Notes: generated from the letters alone by a model not told the origin. 64,000 nt of DNA from Capilliphycus salinus (GCF_047276495.1 NZ_CP178543.1:3410001-3474000); one strand, 5' to 3'. Shown: positions 46,388 through 56,851, numbered from the stretch's first letter. Made by a program: numbers and translations.

Positions 46388-46900
46388 ATGAATGAAATTG
46401 TCCTAACTTATCACCGCATTATAACTTGGAGTGATGCCAATCATCAATCGTTTGACCCGATGGAAGATTGTTTACCCGACTGGTACGAAAACACCTGGAC
46501 GGTCGCCGAACAGATGATTACATCGGGGCAAACCTATTGGGAGCATCGTCAATTTTGGGAAGATCTGGAGATGATTTTTTCAAGTTGGTTGCAACGGGGA
46601 TATTTAATTAAAGCCCAACTCATTGCTCAGTGGTTATTAAGTAATTTTCCAGAGAAAATACTCAGTCCAAAAACTAAACCTATTTTGGAGTTGATTTCTC
46701 AGGAAAAATGTATTGAAGCTTTGAATTTACTCCCCGGTCATCGACACCCTTATTCTCGTTGGCCTAGACGGGCAGAATATTATTTTAAAACACTGCATTG
46801 GAATTTGGCAAGAATCGCTTTGGAATCGGAAGAGTCGGAATATTTATGGGCAGCTTCTCGAATAAAAGCAAAACAGTTGGGCGTGAATTCTGAAGTATGA
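46388..46900 (+). CDS. Protein of unknown function, second gene of a pair
   Basis: A 170-residue soluble protein beginning MNEIVLTYHRIITWSDANHQ and rich in Trp and Tyr. The C-terminal half has helical repeat-like segments (LIKAQLIAQWLLSNFPEKIL; ALNLLPGHRHPYSRWPRRAE). Not recognised. Paired with the gene just upstream. Confidence 0.55.
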   Translation: MNEIVLTYHRIITWSDANHQSFDPMEDCLPDWYENTWTVAEQMITSGQTYWEHRQFWEDLEMIFSSWLQRGYLIKAQLIAQWLLSNFPEKILSPKTKPILELISQEKCIEALNLLPGHRHPYSRWPRRAEYYFKTLHWNLARIALESEESEYLWAASRIKAKQLGVNSEV

Positions 46901-46967
46901 TTTTAAATTAATTTAGTGACTCGTATGATCAAATAAAAACAATCGATTCAGTTCATCAAGAAAAACG

Positions 46968-47288
46968 ATGTTCAAAGCAAGTTCGCTTCCAAGAAGCACC
47001 CACCCCGGAGGTTTATTTGAAGTTAATCCCCTTTCTGAAACCTCCTTCAAAGAGCGCCACTCAGAAGCCCGTCAGCGACTCGATAAAGCTTGAATTATAC
47101 TCCAACGAATTAAGCCCAACTTAAGAAAACATTATTGCGATTGGTATATTGCTATAGATCCTGATACGGGCGTTTATTTTTTAGATTCGACCTATACGGG
47201 AGTTTGTTTGAGGAGTCATCTATACTTTCCGAAGACTATTTTGTGCATCTACCAGTTAAATCAATCGGGGTTTGTCGGACAAAAATGA
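46968..47288 (+). pseudogene. Small partner protein of the aspartic protease cassette (copy 2), internal stop
   Basis: The frame from ATG 46968 (MFKASSLPRSTHPGGLFEVN) has a TGA after 41 codons, then continues in the same frame: IILQRIKPNLRKHYCDWYIA, IDPDTGVYFLDSTYTGV, and ends at TGA 47286-47288. That stop overlaps the ATG (47285) of the protease by four bases (ATGA). Copy 3 at 56113-56404 has the same WYIAIDxxTGVYFLDxxYTG signature. Apart from the internal stop, the reading frame is intact over 107 codons. Function unknown. Confidence 0.6.
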
Positions 47289-47674
47289 TTAATGGCAGAA
47301 TTACTAGGCAAGGAATTTATTTTGAAATAGATTTAATAACTTCAGATGGTGAATTGATTCCAGTTGATGCTTTATTTGATACGGGCTTCACATCGGGTAT
47401 CTTAGGAATTCATGCTCAAGATGTTGAAGCTCTAGGTTGGCAATATATCGCTACAGAAAGGGGAGTACCCACTGCGAATGGTGAAGCTGATTTTTTAATT
47501 GATCGGGGACAAGTTTTTGTTGATGAGCATCAAATAGAAGTTCCCGTTTTTGTCGGACAATTCCCAGAAATAGACCGAGTAATCTTGGGATACCAAGCGT
47601 TAGAACTGTTCTATATTACGTTCGACAATAAACAGAATATTGCAACTTTAGAAGTTAAATTAGCACGGCAATAA
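47285..47674 (+). CDS. Clan AA aspartic protease-like protein (intact cassette copy)
   Basis: A 129-residue retropepsin-like protein from ATG 47285 (MINGRITRQGIYFEIDLITS). It has the active-site loop LFDTGFTSGILGI (D-T-G) and the second conserved block IDRVILGYQALELFYITFD near the C-terminus. Such single-domain clan AA proteases occur widely in cyanobacteria with unknown targets. A longer frame starts at 47204 but overlaps the partner gene. ATG 47285 overlaps the partner's stop as ATGA, suggesting translational coupling. Confidence 0.75.
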   Translation: MINGRITRQGIYFEIDLITSDGELIPVDALFDTGFTSGILGIHAQDVEALGWQYIATERGVPTANGEADFLIDRGQVFVDEHQIEVPVFVGQFPEIDRVILGYQALELFYITFDNKQNIATLEVKLARQ

Positions 47675-48254
47675 TCTTAATAAAAACTTAAAATTTTTCT
47701 TGTCTATTTAAAACAAAAATTAAAACAACTTTATCCGCAAATATTTTATTATTTAATCTGTTAAATTTATTTTGTTCAATTTTTTTTGATTTAATTTTTG
47801 AGGTTAAAATCTCAAAGAAAACCGGATTTAAATCTATAGTATTTAACTCTATAAGTAGGTACAATAAATGAAGTCATCAATTCCGAAATTTAAAGTAAAA
47901 CCTGGCTATAAACCGCAATCACCAGACACAACTCCCGAAGTGGATTTATTGGGATTTGAGTTGTTGAAAAAACGTTCTCCCTCACAGCGTTTGGTAATGG
48001 GAGCCGAAATGAATAAAAATGCTCGTCGGTTTTCTATCTCCTGTTTTAGACAACATTTTTCTCAGCTATCTGATGCGGAACTGGCTCAAAAACTTGCTTT
48101 TGCTTGGTTGGGAGAGAATGATTTTCCCGGTTTGACTTCTACTCACAATCAAATGAATTGGATTCAAGATTCAATTGCTTTAGCTGAAAAATTGCACCCC
48201 ATTTTTGAATTGCTAAATATTCCCTATTATATCACCGGGGGTGTCGCGGCGATT

Positions 48255-48282
48255 GGCTTCGCCACTGCGCTAAAGCGCAATC
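48255..48282. repeat. 28-bp palindromic insertion that breaks the nucleotidyltransferase
   Basis: The insert GGCTTCGCCACTGCGC plus TAAAGCGCAATC, with the flanks, forms GCGATTG...CAATCGC around a GCGC-TAAA-GCGC hairpin. Removing it restores the D-x-D motif. Confidence 0.7.
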
Positions 48283-48600
48283 GCTTACGGGGAAGTTCGG
48301 ACAACTCGGGATGTCGATATCGTTATTTTTATTCAACCTGCTGATATTATTGTATTGGCGACCGAGTTAGAACAAATGGGGTTTTATGTTCCGGGTGTAG
48401 AAGATATTGTTGAAGGTCGAATGCGAATATTACAAGTTACCGATATTGAAACAATTTCCCGCGCCGACCTAATTTTAGCAAACAATGATGAATTTGAGCG
48501 CATTCAATTTGAACGGAGACAGCAATACGAAACTCCGGGTAATATTATGGTTAATTTAGCCTCTCCAGAAGATATAATCCTCAATAAACTTCAGTGGAGC

Positions 48601-48643
48601 GGTGCGACCCTGCGGATGTCTCATCCGCTAAGGAACGCGCACC
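48601..48643. repeat. In-frame palindrome in the nucleotidyltransferase gene
   Basis: GGTGCG and CGCACC ends flank an internal GCGGATG-TCT-CATCCGC hairpin. Read as RMSHPLRNAH between LQWSG and ERSSGQSDKQW. Confidence 0.6.
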
Positions 48644-48807
48644 AAGAGAGAAGTTCGGGTCAGTCGGACAAACAGTGGCGGGATATTTTGGGAATATTAA
48701 AAGTGCAAGGGGAATCCCTGGATTTTGATTACCTAAACTCTTGGTCGAATCGCTTGGGATTTCCCCAAGATTTACAACAAGCGCGAATGGAAGCCGGACT
48801 TTGAATT

Positions 48808-51800
48808 TTATTTGATGGGATTGGGATTACATTGATTAATTGGAGATTGTTGACGAATAACTCCCGTTTTTGTAGGATCATAACCCACCAAAATAACCTC
48901 TCCTTCTTCGGTTCTTATCCATCCCCTCGCCGGAACAATCGTTCTAGAATCAATGGGATTTTTTTCTCGGTTTTGTGATATTTGTTGAGGAGGTTGTGAT
49001 AAATTATTGGGTTGAGAAATAACGGGTTCAATCAGGGGAGATTGTAATTCAACTAACCGGGGAATTGTCGATGAATCTTGAACGGGGTTCGGCGCTATTC
49101 CTCCCCGACCCGTTATCACAAATTCGCTAGTTCCTCTTTGTTTGCAGGGGTCTTGAGCGATTAATTCCGCCGGGTCAACAACTGTAACTTCTAGTGATTC
49201 TGGGGGGTCAAAATTAAGCGTTGTATCGATAGAAAGATCTCCAGCAGCGTTAATAATACTATTTTGAGATTGTAAAAGTCCGAGTTCCGAATTTCCAAAA
49301 GGACGGATATTAATATTGCTCCCTCCCGTTGGGTCAAACGCACTGGTAACAATTTCACTATTTTCCAATAACACTAACAAATTAGAATTAATATCAATAT
49401 TTCCATCAAACGTTTGACCGCTTTCGCTTCCGGCTGCCGAAATTGAACTTCCACGCCGCACGCTAATATCCGGTGAATTGATAGCAATATTTCCCCCTTC
49501 ACCTGTTACTGAATCTGCAACTAGACCTGCTTGTTCCAAACGAACTTGGGAAGCATTCACTTCCAAATTTCCGGGATTCCCAACACCGTCGCTGTTTACA
49601 AAAATAGCAGATTTATTTCTAACTGTTAATTGTTCAGCATCAACACTAACCGTTCCTCCATTTCCGACCCCCGTTTCTGAAACGTTCGCAAGGATAAAAG
49701 ACCTGTCTGCTAATTGAATATTTTCGGCCTCTACATTGACCGAACCCGCATTTCCAATTCCTGAAGTTGATGTAGACAAGAAAGCTTGATTGCTCAAGGT
49801 TAAACGTCCGGTTTCAATAATGATATTTCCACCATTACCTATAGCTCCTTCTTCATTAACTCCAACGATAATTGATGTTCCTTCCCCATCAAGAGCAAGT
49901 GATTCTGAGGCTTTAATGAAGACTGTTCCTCCTCGGCGATTAGGGGGAATTTCAAGAGCAGGGGTTTCGGATTCATCTGGTAACGAAATTCCTGAAAAAA
50001 TTGTGGAATTATTTTGCATTGTAAGTTGTTCCGTTTCAATAGTAATATCTCCTCCATTGCTCGCTCCTGCCGTTCCACTAGAAACAAAAACTTGGTTGTC
50101 AAATGTAACCTCTTGAGCTTGTATTGTAATTGAACCTGAAGAACCCGTTCCCGAACTATTAGTACGAATTACTGCTCCATCTTGTCCGACTAATCTCTGC
50201 GCGGTAATTGAAATATTTCCGGTGTTGCCCCCGTTACCAGCTTGAGCGACAATTCGACTACCCAGTGTGGATGGTTCTCCTGTCAATGAAGTAATAATCC
50301 TTTGAGTTCCTCTACCGCTAATTTCGATAGTATTGGCACGAATATCAATTGAACCCGAACTGCCTACATCCCCTGAAAAAGTTAATATCAGCGCTCCGTT
50401 GAGTATTCTTAATTGGTCTGCTTCGAGTGTAATACTTCCCACGCTAGTACCGCTAAATTCTAGATTAGCAGATGTTTCGTCTGGTAAATTATTTGTTGCT
50501 ACAGAAATTAGACTGGGAGATACTCCCCCCCCGATTAACTCAACAACAGAAGCTTGAATATTTATAGAGCCAGCGCTACTACCGTTTAGACTTCTTACTG
50601 ATATTTCGCCTCCATCTCGAACAGTTAATCGTCCGGTTTCTAAATTGAGAGTTCCTGCGGTTCCTTCACCAGTTGTAAAAACACTTAAACCGCTTCTTGA
50701 GTTGAATTCACCCAAATTTAACTCCCCTGCTATCTCTACTTCGTTTGCTTTAATTTGCAGAGAACCTGAACCCCCCTTTCCTGAAACAGAAGTTTGGATG
50801 AATCCTCCATCTCGAATTATTAGTTGATTCGTTGTGATAAAAACATCTCCAGCTTGTCCTGTGTTGAAGCTATTCGCAAAGATGCTTCCTGCCCCTCGAA
50901 CAGCTAATCTCGGAGTATTGATTATAACGCTACCTGCATTACCACTACCATTTGTTCGAGTATTAATTCGACTAATAACCCCAGTTATTGTTCCCGTTAC
51001 TTCTACAAACTCGGAAGCATTAACGGTTATATTTCCCATTGAGCCTGTTGATTCTTCATTGACAGCAAGCCGAATATCAGCACCATCCTGAACAACTAAA
51101 GTTCCGGTATTAATGGTAAGATTTCCGACATTACCTGTTGCTGAAGTTTCACCTGCTACAATAGAATCGGAAAGATAAATTTGCTGTGCTTCAATCTGAA
51201 TATTTCCTGCGTTTCCGTTACCTAATGCAATCAAACTAATCTGTCCATTTATTGCATTAAGCGATGAGGTTGAAATTTCAATATTTCCTGCATCTCCAAC
51301 TGCATTTTCCGCGAGTTCACCCAAAATAGAACTATTTGATAACTCCACCAAATCGGTTGCAAAAATCGATATAGAACCCGCATTTCCTATTCCAAAGGTA
51401 CCGGATTGAATTCGCGCTCGCTCTGTTAATCTTAATTGTCCGGTTTCAATTTGAATATTTCCTCCATGACCCATCCCTGTGCCATTTACATCCGCAGAAA
51501 AACCACTCCGAATTTCACCATCTGGTGTTGTTCCCGTAAGTTCAACAGTTGCAGCTTTTACAATAATACTGCCTGCATTTCCTTCCCCGGAAGTGCTAGT
51601 AATAACTTGTGAACCTTCAGATAGCAATAAATTCCCCGTGTTAACTTCAACTATTCCTCCATCACCCCTTGCACCTTGTTCAACATTGCTAAAAATATTA
51701 CCACTTGATAATTCAACAGAATTGGTTGCTGAAATTGATACTACACCTGCATTTCCTTGTCCGAAGGTACTACTTTGAATAGTTGCTCTATCCGTCAATC

Positions 51801-53328
51801 GTAATTGTCCGGTTTTGATTTGAATATTTCCTCCATGACCCACCCCTGTCTCATTAACATCAGCAAAAAAAGCACTAATCAACTCACCATCAGCCGAAGT
51901 TCCTGTGAGTTCGATATTATCAGCTTTTACAGTTATATTCCCTGCATTTCCTTCCCCGGAAGTGCTAGTAATAACTTGTGAACCTTCAGATATTAATAAA
52001 TTACCCGTATTAATTTCAATTGTTCCCCCATTTCCAACTGCACCTTCTTCGACACTACTCAAAATATTACTACCCGATAACTCAACAGAATCCGTTGCTG
52101 AAATTGATACTACACCTGCATTTCCTTGTCCAAAAGTCAAAGCACCAAGTCCGGCTTGATTACTCATTACTAATGAGTTTGTGACTATATTAATATTGCC
52201 TGCATTTCCTTGTCCTAAAAGAACCGTACCGAGAAATGCTCCATCATTAAGTGTAAGTGAGTGAGCAGTCACATTGATGTTTCCGGGTTGACCAATTGCA
52301 TCAATGTCAATACTGTTTCTAATCGAACTTTCTGCACCTGTTATCAAAACGTTTTCTTGAGCATTAATATTAACATCTCCGCCTTGTGCTTCTAGAGAAC
52401 CTAATCCTTCATCTATTCCCGCTCGAATAACACTATCACCCGAGATTTCAACATTTCTCGCATTAATATTAACGTCTCCGCCCCCATCTGCACGAACATT
52501 TATCTGTGATTGGTTGGTTAACCCCACATTTCCCCGTAGAATATTCTCGGGAAAGGTTAAACTATTATCGGGGTTAATTTGCACAGTCCCCGGTTCAGAT
52601 AATCCCCCCAATTGAATTCGACTCCCCGGAGAAATTGCAAAGCCATTATTAAATAATACATCTCCACCAACCAATGCTAATGTTTGATTTTGAGGAACGT
52701 TTAAGCCTTGCGGAATCAGAAATCCTGCATCATTTCGTAGCGAACTCCCATCCAACCGAACCAGTTGCGGTGCGGCTTGATTAACAATAGTCCCAGGATT
52801 TTCTCGAAGGTTTAACCCGATGGGAATATTTATGGTTAATAAGGGCGGGGCTGCTGGGTTACTTGCGGCAAATTCAAAGCCATTTTCAAATAATATTCCA
52901 TCGGCTGTTGTGGCAAAAAATGAACCGCCTACATCTAATCTGGCGTTTGGCCCAAATACAATTCCATTGGGATTAATTAAAAATAAATTGGCATTGCCTA
53001 AAACGCCTAATGTTCCCAAAATTTCCGAGACATTCCCTCCCGTAACCCGAGTTAAAATATTAACAATATTGTCGGGGTTGGAAAAATAAGCCCCCCGTCC
53101 TTCTCTGATGTTAAACTCCTGAAAGCTATGAAATAAGTTCCCACCCCTCACCGCACCCCCGTCAATGCCATCGCTCGATATCCCTCGAATATTTTGATTG
53201 GGAACAACCACCGAATTTTCCGAACCCAAACTGTTATCGGGGACAATTTGTGCCACAGTTGCCAGTGGAGTCAGACAAAAAACTGTTGTTGCACCCACGA
53301 CTGAAAAGGTAGATAGACGAAAATTCAT
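48808..53328 (-). CDS. TpsA-like secreted protein with filamentous haemagglutinin N-terminal domain
   Basis: A 1506-residue exoprotein. Signal peptide about 1-27 (ending TPLATVAQ). The two-partner-secretion domain follows: DGGAVRGGNLFHSFQEFNI, RVTGGNVSEILGTLGVLGNA, NLFLINPNGIVFGPNARLDV, GSFFATTADGILFEN. Then come more than twenty beta-helix-like repeats of the form GNAGxIxI...LxxxSxIxS. The C-terminal tail has SLEVTVVDPAELIAQDPC and PARGWIRTEEGEVILVGYDP. In two-partner secretion, a TpsB outer-membrane partner exports such proteins; none is in this window. Shares N- and C-terminal blocks with the gene at 56982-59285. Confidence 0.9.
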   Translation of the reverse strand: MNFRLSTFSVVGATTVFCLTPLATVAQIVPDNSLGSENSVVVPNQNIRGISSDGIDGGAVRGGNLFHSFQEFNIREGRGAYFSNPDNIVNILTRVTGGNVSEILGTLGVLGNANLFLINPNGIVFGPNARLDVGGSFFATTADGILFENGFEFAASNPAAPPLLTINIPIGLNLRENPGTIVNQAAPQLVRLDGSSLRNDAGFLIPQGLNVPQNQTLALVGGDVLFNNGFAISPGSRIQLGGLSEPGTVQINPDNSLTFPENILRGNVGLTNQSQINVRADGGGDVNINARNVEISGDSVIRAGIDEGLGSLEAQGGDVNINAQENVLITGAESSIRNSIDIDAIGQPGNINVTAHSLTLNDGAFLGTVLLGQGNAGNINIVTNSLVMSNQAGLGALTFGQGNAGVVSISATDSVELSGSNILSSVEEGAVGNGGTIEINTGNLLISEGSQVITSTSGEGNAGNITVKADNIELTGTSADGELISAFFADVNETGVGHGGNIQIKTGQLRLTDRATIQSSTFGQGNAGVVSISATNSVELSSGNIFSNVEQGARGDGGIVEVNTGNLLLSEGSQVITSTSGEGNAGSIIVKAATVELTGTTPDGEIRSGFSADVNGTGMGHGGNIQIETGQLRLTERARIQSGTFGIGNAGSISIFATDLVELSNSSILGELAENAVGDAGNIEISTSSLNAINGQISLIALGNGNAGNIQIEAQQIYLSDSIVAGETSATGNVGNLTINTGTLVVQDGADIRLAVNEESTGSMGNITVNASEFVEVTGTITGVISRINTRTNGSGNAGSVIINTPRLAVRGAGSIFANSFNTGQAGDVFITTNQLIIRDGGFIQTSVSGKGGSGSLQIKANEVEIAGELNLGEFNSRSGLSVFTTGEGTAGTLNLETGRLTVRDGGEISVRSLNGSSAGSINIQASVVELIGGGVSPSLISVATNNLPDETSANLEFSGTSVGSITLEADQLRILNGALILTFSGDVGSSGSIDIRANTIEISGRGTQRIITSLTGEPSTLGSRIVAQAGNGGNTGNISITAQRLVGQDGAVIRTNSSGTGSSGSITIQAQEVTFDNQVFVSSGTAGASNGGDITIETEQLTMQNNSTIFSGISLPDESETPALEIPPNRRGGTVFIKASESLALDGEGTSIIVGVNEEGAIGNGGNIIIETGRLTLSNQAFLSTSTSGIGNAGSVNVEAENIQLADRSFILANVSETGVGNGGTVSVDAEQLTVRNKSAIFVNSDGVGNPGNLEVNASQVRLEQAGLVADSVTGEGGNIAINSPDISVRRGSSISAAGSESGQTFDGNIDINSNLLVLLENSEIVTSAFDPTGGSNINIRPFGNSELGLLQSQNSIINAAGDLSIDTTLNFDPPESLEVTVVDPAELIAQDPCKQRGTSEFVITGRGGIAPNPVQDSSTIPRLVELQSPLIEPVISQPNNLSQPPQQISQNREKNPIDSRTIVPARGWIRTEEGEVILVGYDPTKTGVIRQQSPINQCNPNPIK

Positions 53329-53572
53329 AGGTTGATTAATAAAGCAATGGTAATTGATGAAGCTCTTTGGAATTATAAACTAAAACTCTTGAACTTTCCC
53401 AAATCAATTTTTGTTATTGTTAACACCCGTTCGCCAAATCTTAGAATAGAGTTGACGAGCGTTTTCCAATTGATAATTAATTTTGGCTTCAACATTTTCT
53501 TTTAAGTTTTACAAATTAATTTTGTTCAAATTTCGATTACAGTTAAAAATATTCACCTCATATCGCGCAGAA

Positions 53573-55529
53573 ATGGACAGCAATCAATCAAGCTTTATCT
53601 CAATGTTCGAGTCCAAAAATATTTCACTCGTTCAGATTTGCGAACAGATTCATACCGGAAAAATGCAGATTCCTAACTTGCAACGCAGCTTCCGATGGAA
53701 AAGTGAACTGGTATCAAGTTTAATTGGCACTATCTGTTCCGGCTTGCCCATCGGATGTATTTTGATACGCGAATGCGGCAACTCCAACGGACATTTTTCA
53801 CCCCGTCCGATAGACGGTGTAATCCTAGATAAACCCGCAGACCCCGAATATTTAATCCTGGACGGACAGCAGCGAATGACCTCATTGTATTCGGTTATTT
53901 ACTCCCAAAACCCGATTAAATTCATCACAAAAACCAAACGTAAAATTGAATATTATTGGTATTATATCGACATTAATAAAGCCCTAGATCCCTATTATTA
54001 CCTAGAATAAGCCGTTGTCATCAATGGATAATTGACAATGGATAATTGATAATTAATGAGGTTTAATATCTCTCCTTTAAAGGAGAAAAAAGAAAAAATA
54101 TTTCCTCTCTATCAATCCTCTTCATAATGGTCGAGGTAATTATCCATTATCCATTATTAATTATCAATTATTGAACTTGCCCCTATCAAAAAAGAAAGCA
54201 AGTTATTTAGACCCGAGCCAAAATATTGATTGCTCAACCTCCGAACAAGAATTTGAATCGTTAATGTTTCCCTGCAACTTTATGTTTAATTTTAATCAAT
54301 GGCGATCCGATTTTTTCCGCCATTGGAATTACGCCCCGGCTAAAACGGAACTCCTCGATAAATTTGAATGGGAAATTATCAAAAAAGTTGAGCATTACCA
54401 AGTTCCCTCGGTGTGTTTAAACAGCCAACTCTCCAAGCCCGGAGTTTGCAAAAGCTTTATCGACGTCAATACCAAAGGTTTCCCTTTAAATTACTTCGAT
54501 TTAATTAAATCTACGTTCGATTCTCACGATTTTTCATTGGGACAAGATTGTGAAAAGCGGCTTTCTCGACTGTCAAAGCATAAAGTTTTGGAGGAATTGC
54601 GAGATACTGACTTCCTTTCCGGTATCGCTTTTGTCAGCACCCACCACCAACGCTTTGAAGTGCTGAAGGGGGCGATTTCTCCACTGACAACATTACCCCG
54701 TGTGGGTGGTAGTCGCCGCGAAGTCATGGAACTGACCGTCGAAGAATACCAGCAGTACAGCCCCCAACTGGAATCGGGTTTTGAAGAAGCCGCCCGTTTT
54801 CTCCACGCCCAAAAAATCTTTTCCCCCGAAGACTTGCCCTATCAAATCCAACTGGTGGTGTTGGGGGCGATATTTGCGGTGGTGGGTTCCCTCGACTCTC
54901 ACTGTCGTCGGAAATTGGAGCGGTGGTTTTGGACGGTCGTTTTAACCGAATTTTATTCGTCCTGGTACGAACAGAGGGCTGCCAAAGATATGGCTGAGGT
55001 TCCCCACTGGTTATTGTACGGCGGAAATTTGCCGACGAGCTTTCAAGAATCCCAATTCAAACCTTCGCGACTGCTGAAAATCACCAAGCGACAGGGGGCT
55101 TTTTACAAGGGAATTAACGCTTTATTGCGTCAGAATGGGGCTATAGATTTTTACACCGGAGAATTGTTATCGGATGTCAATTATTTTGCCCAACCGATTC
55201 AAGCCCACCATATTTTTCCCAAAGCTTGGTGTCGCAAGATGAAAATTAATTCGGGACACTACAATTGTTTGGTGAATTTAACGCCACTCGGCGAACCCAC
55301 TAACCGCTTAATCGGCGGACGTGCGCCTGCGGATTATTTGGAAAGGCTCAAAGAGCAGGGAATTTCTCACAAACAAATAGAGCGGATTTTACATTCGCAT
55401 TTAATTGAACCTGATACTTTGTGGAATAATGATTTTGATAGTTTTTTGAATCGACGACAAATCGATTTGGAGAATATGGCAAAATCGGCTATGGGGTGGC
55501 TAAACGATTCTCAACTTGACGTCGGATAA
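53573..55529 (+). pseudogene. GmrSD-like (DUF262 + HNH) restriction enzyme split by a MITE-like element
   Basis: The first part from ATG 53573 (MDSNQSSFISMFESKNISLV) has DUF262 motifs: IPNLQRSFRWKSELVSSLIG, GLPIGCILI and YLILDGQQRMTSLYSVIY (DGQQR nucleotide-binding). It ends at 54010. After the inserted element, the second part (from about 54171) holds the helical C-terminal region and an HNH-type end with QAHHIFPKAWCRK and HYNCLVNLTPLGEPTNRLIG (DUF1524-like). GmrSD enzymes are type IV restriction enzymes that cut modified phage DNA. All domains are preserved on either side of the insertion, which shifts the frame. Confidence 0.8.
54021..54175. repeat. MITE-like inverted-repeat element, copy 2
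   Basis: About 155 bases. The left end reads TCAATGGATAATTGACAATG; the right end in reverse complement reads TTCAATAATTGATAATTAAT, exactly the left end of the element at 29952-30101, so the two lie in opposite orientation. The interiors differ. It splits the DUF262 gene. Confidence 0.7.
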
Positions 55530-55658
55530 GTTTTGAATTAAATTTCTAATAAAGTGTTTGAGTTTAAAAAATATTGTGGTTAATTACCCGAATATTTTAA
55601 CCCGAGAATATAAAGGTTGAGTAGCACCGAGTAAAATTCTAAAAATAAGGGTTTTGTT

Positions 55659-55700
55659 AAGGTTCTGTTGCACTAAAAAATAAGTTTGCAACAGAACCTT
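55659..55700. repeat. Perfect 14-bp inverted repeat AAGGTTCTGTTGCA/TGCAACAGAACCTT
   Basis: Two 14-base perfect arms around a 14-base loop. The sequence just after it resembles that after the imperfect hairpin at 62345-62392. GGTTCTGTTGCA resembles the ends of IS6-type elements, so this may be an element relic or a hairpin terminator after the GmrSD gene. The rest of 55530-56112 shows no gene. Confidence 0.55.
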
Positions 55701-56112
55701 TATCAATCTCAATAAAAATGCTCCCTCAGCCTCAATTTGATTTCAAAAATTGCCGATAATTTTGAGTTGATAACTTTGCTGTTTCACGCCTATCAGTGGA
55801 GTATTACCCCCAAGTTAGTACACAAAATTGAGTAGAAAATTAAGAGATTTATGATTTTAGATATTGTTGTGTTTTGCTGCGACTTTAAATTTAATATTTT
55901 TATTTATTTTTTATTAGATTCATTAATTTTACGCCTCAGTCTACAATACCAAGTTCTGTTAGGCGAGATTGAAGCTATTTTCCATCCCAAGTTTTGTTGT
56001 GTTCTTCGTAAAGACAATTTATGTGTTTGATGAAATTAATTGCACGGAAAATCACTTCGGCATGGGGGGCGAAAATCGTTTATTATAATTATAAACTACA
56101 GGAACATCAACG

Positions 56113-56404
56113 ATGGGACTTCAATCTAGTGAATTATCAAAGGCTTTAAAAACCCGCCGTCTTCCCGATATTCGTTCAACTTCAGTTGAGTCGCTCAATC
56201 AGCACAAATTACACCAAAAGCAACGCGAGCGAAAAAACCGCTCAAATTTTACAGAAAATTAAACCCAGATTGCTCTCTAATTATTTGAATTGGTACATTG
56301 CAATTGATTCTGAAACGGGAGTTTATTTTCTCGACCCGGACTATACGGGTATATTTTTCCGCAGCAAAATTTATTTTCCCAAAAGCACGCCCGAGCATTT
56401 ATAA
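56113..56404 (+). pseudogene. Small partner protein of the aspartic protease cassette (copy 3), frameshifted
   Basis: The frame from ATG 56113 (MGLQSSELSKALKTRRLPDI) is lost near 56190. A second frame continues EKTAQILQKIKPRLLSNYLN, then WYIAIDSETGVYFLDPDYTG, to a stop at 56404. It shares the signature block with 46968-47288. The aspartic protease remnant follows 37 bases later. Confidence 0.55.
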
Positions 56405-56441
56405 ACTCAATCAATCCAAATATTTCGGAAAAATTTAATTA

Positions 56442-56851
56442 ATGATTCGAGGACAAATTACGGAACGGGGCATTTATTTTGAGATTGAATTAGTAACTTC
56501 CGATGGCGAACAAATTCCGGTTGACGTAATAGTTTGATTCCGGTTTTACATCGGGAATTTTGGCGATTCATGCTCAAGATATTGATGCTTTTGGATGGGA
56601 AAATTTAGACCAAGATTTAGAAATTCCCACGCCCTGGCGGTTTAAGTCAATTCACCGCTTATCGGGGTAATATTATTATTGATGATCAAAGGCTAACTTT
56701 ACCCGTTTTGGCGGGAGATTTGCCCGAGGAAGATAGGGTTTTATTGGGGTATCCAATTTGAAATATTTTTAATTTAATTTTGGATACTGAGAGGGAAATT
56801 GTTACTTTGACATTTATTGGACAATCAAATAGCTGTGTTCTGCGGGATTAA
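56442..56851 (+). pseudogene. Clan AA aspartic protease-like protein (cassette copy 3), frameshifted
   Basis: From ATG 56442 it reads MIRGQITERGIYFEIELVTS and DGEQIPVDV, then hits a stop. In the next frame it continues DSGFTSGILAIHAQDIDAFG (active-site D-S-G). A further shift follows PTP, and it resumes LTLPVLAGDLPEEDRVLLGY. Same order as the intact copy at 47285. At least two frameshifts; non-functional. Confidence 0.65.

Larger units (their letters stand above)
47868..48804 (+). pseudogene. Nucleotidyltransferase-fold (AbiEii/MNT-like) protein, frameshifted by a palindrome insertion
   Basis: The first frame (MKSSIPKFKVKPGYKPQSPD) leads to IFELLNIPYYITGGVAAI, the start of a nucleotidyltransferase core (GG motif). 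A 28-base palindrome at 48255-48282 then shifts the frame. Without it the gene would read GGVAAIAYGEVRTTRDVDIV, the GG...DxD catalytic motif of MNT/AbiEii-type nucleotidyltransferases. The second frame continues ATELEQMGFYVPGVEDIVEG and SPEDIILNKLQW (substrate-binding helix). A second GC-rich palindrome (48601-48643) adds residues in frame. Such proteins act as toxin or antitoxin-side enzymes in several systems. No partner gene is obvious. Confidence 0.65.

Noticed and set aside
49478..53089. Many plus-strand ORFs antisense to the TpsA-like gene
   Set aside because: Shadows of the repetitive beta-helix coding sequence; no independent features.
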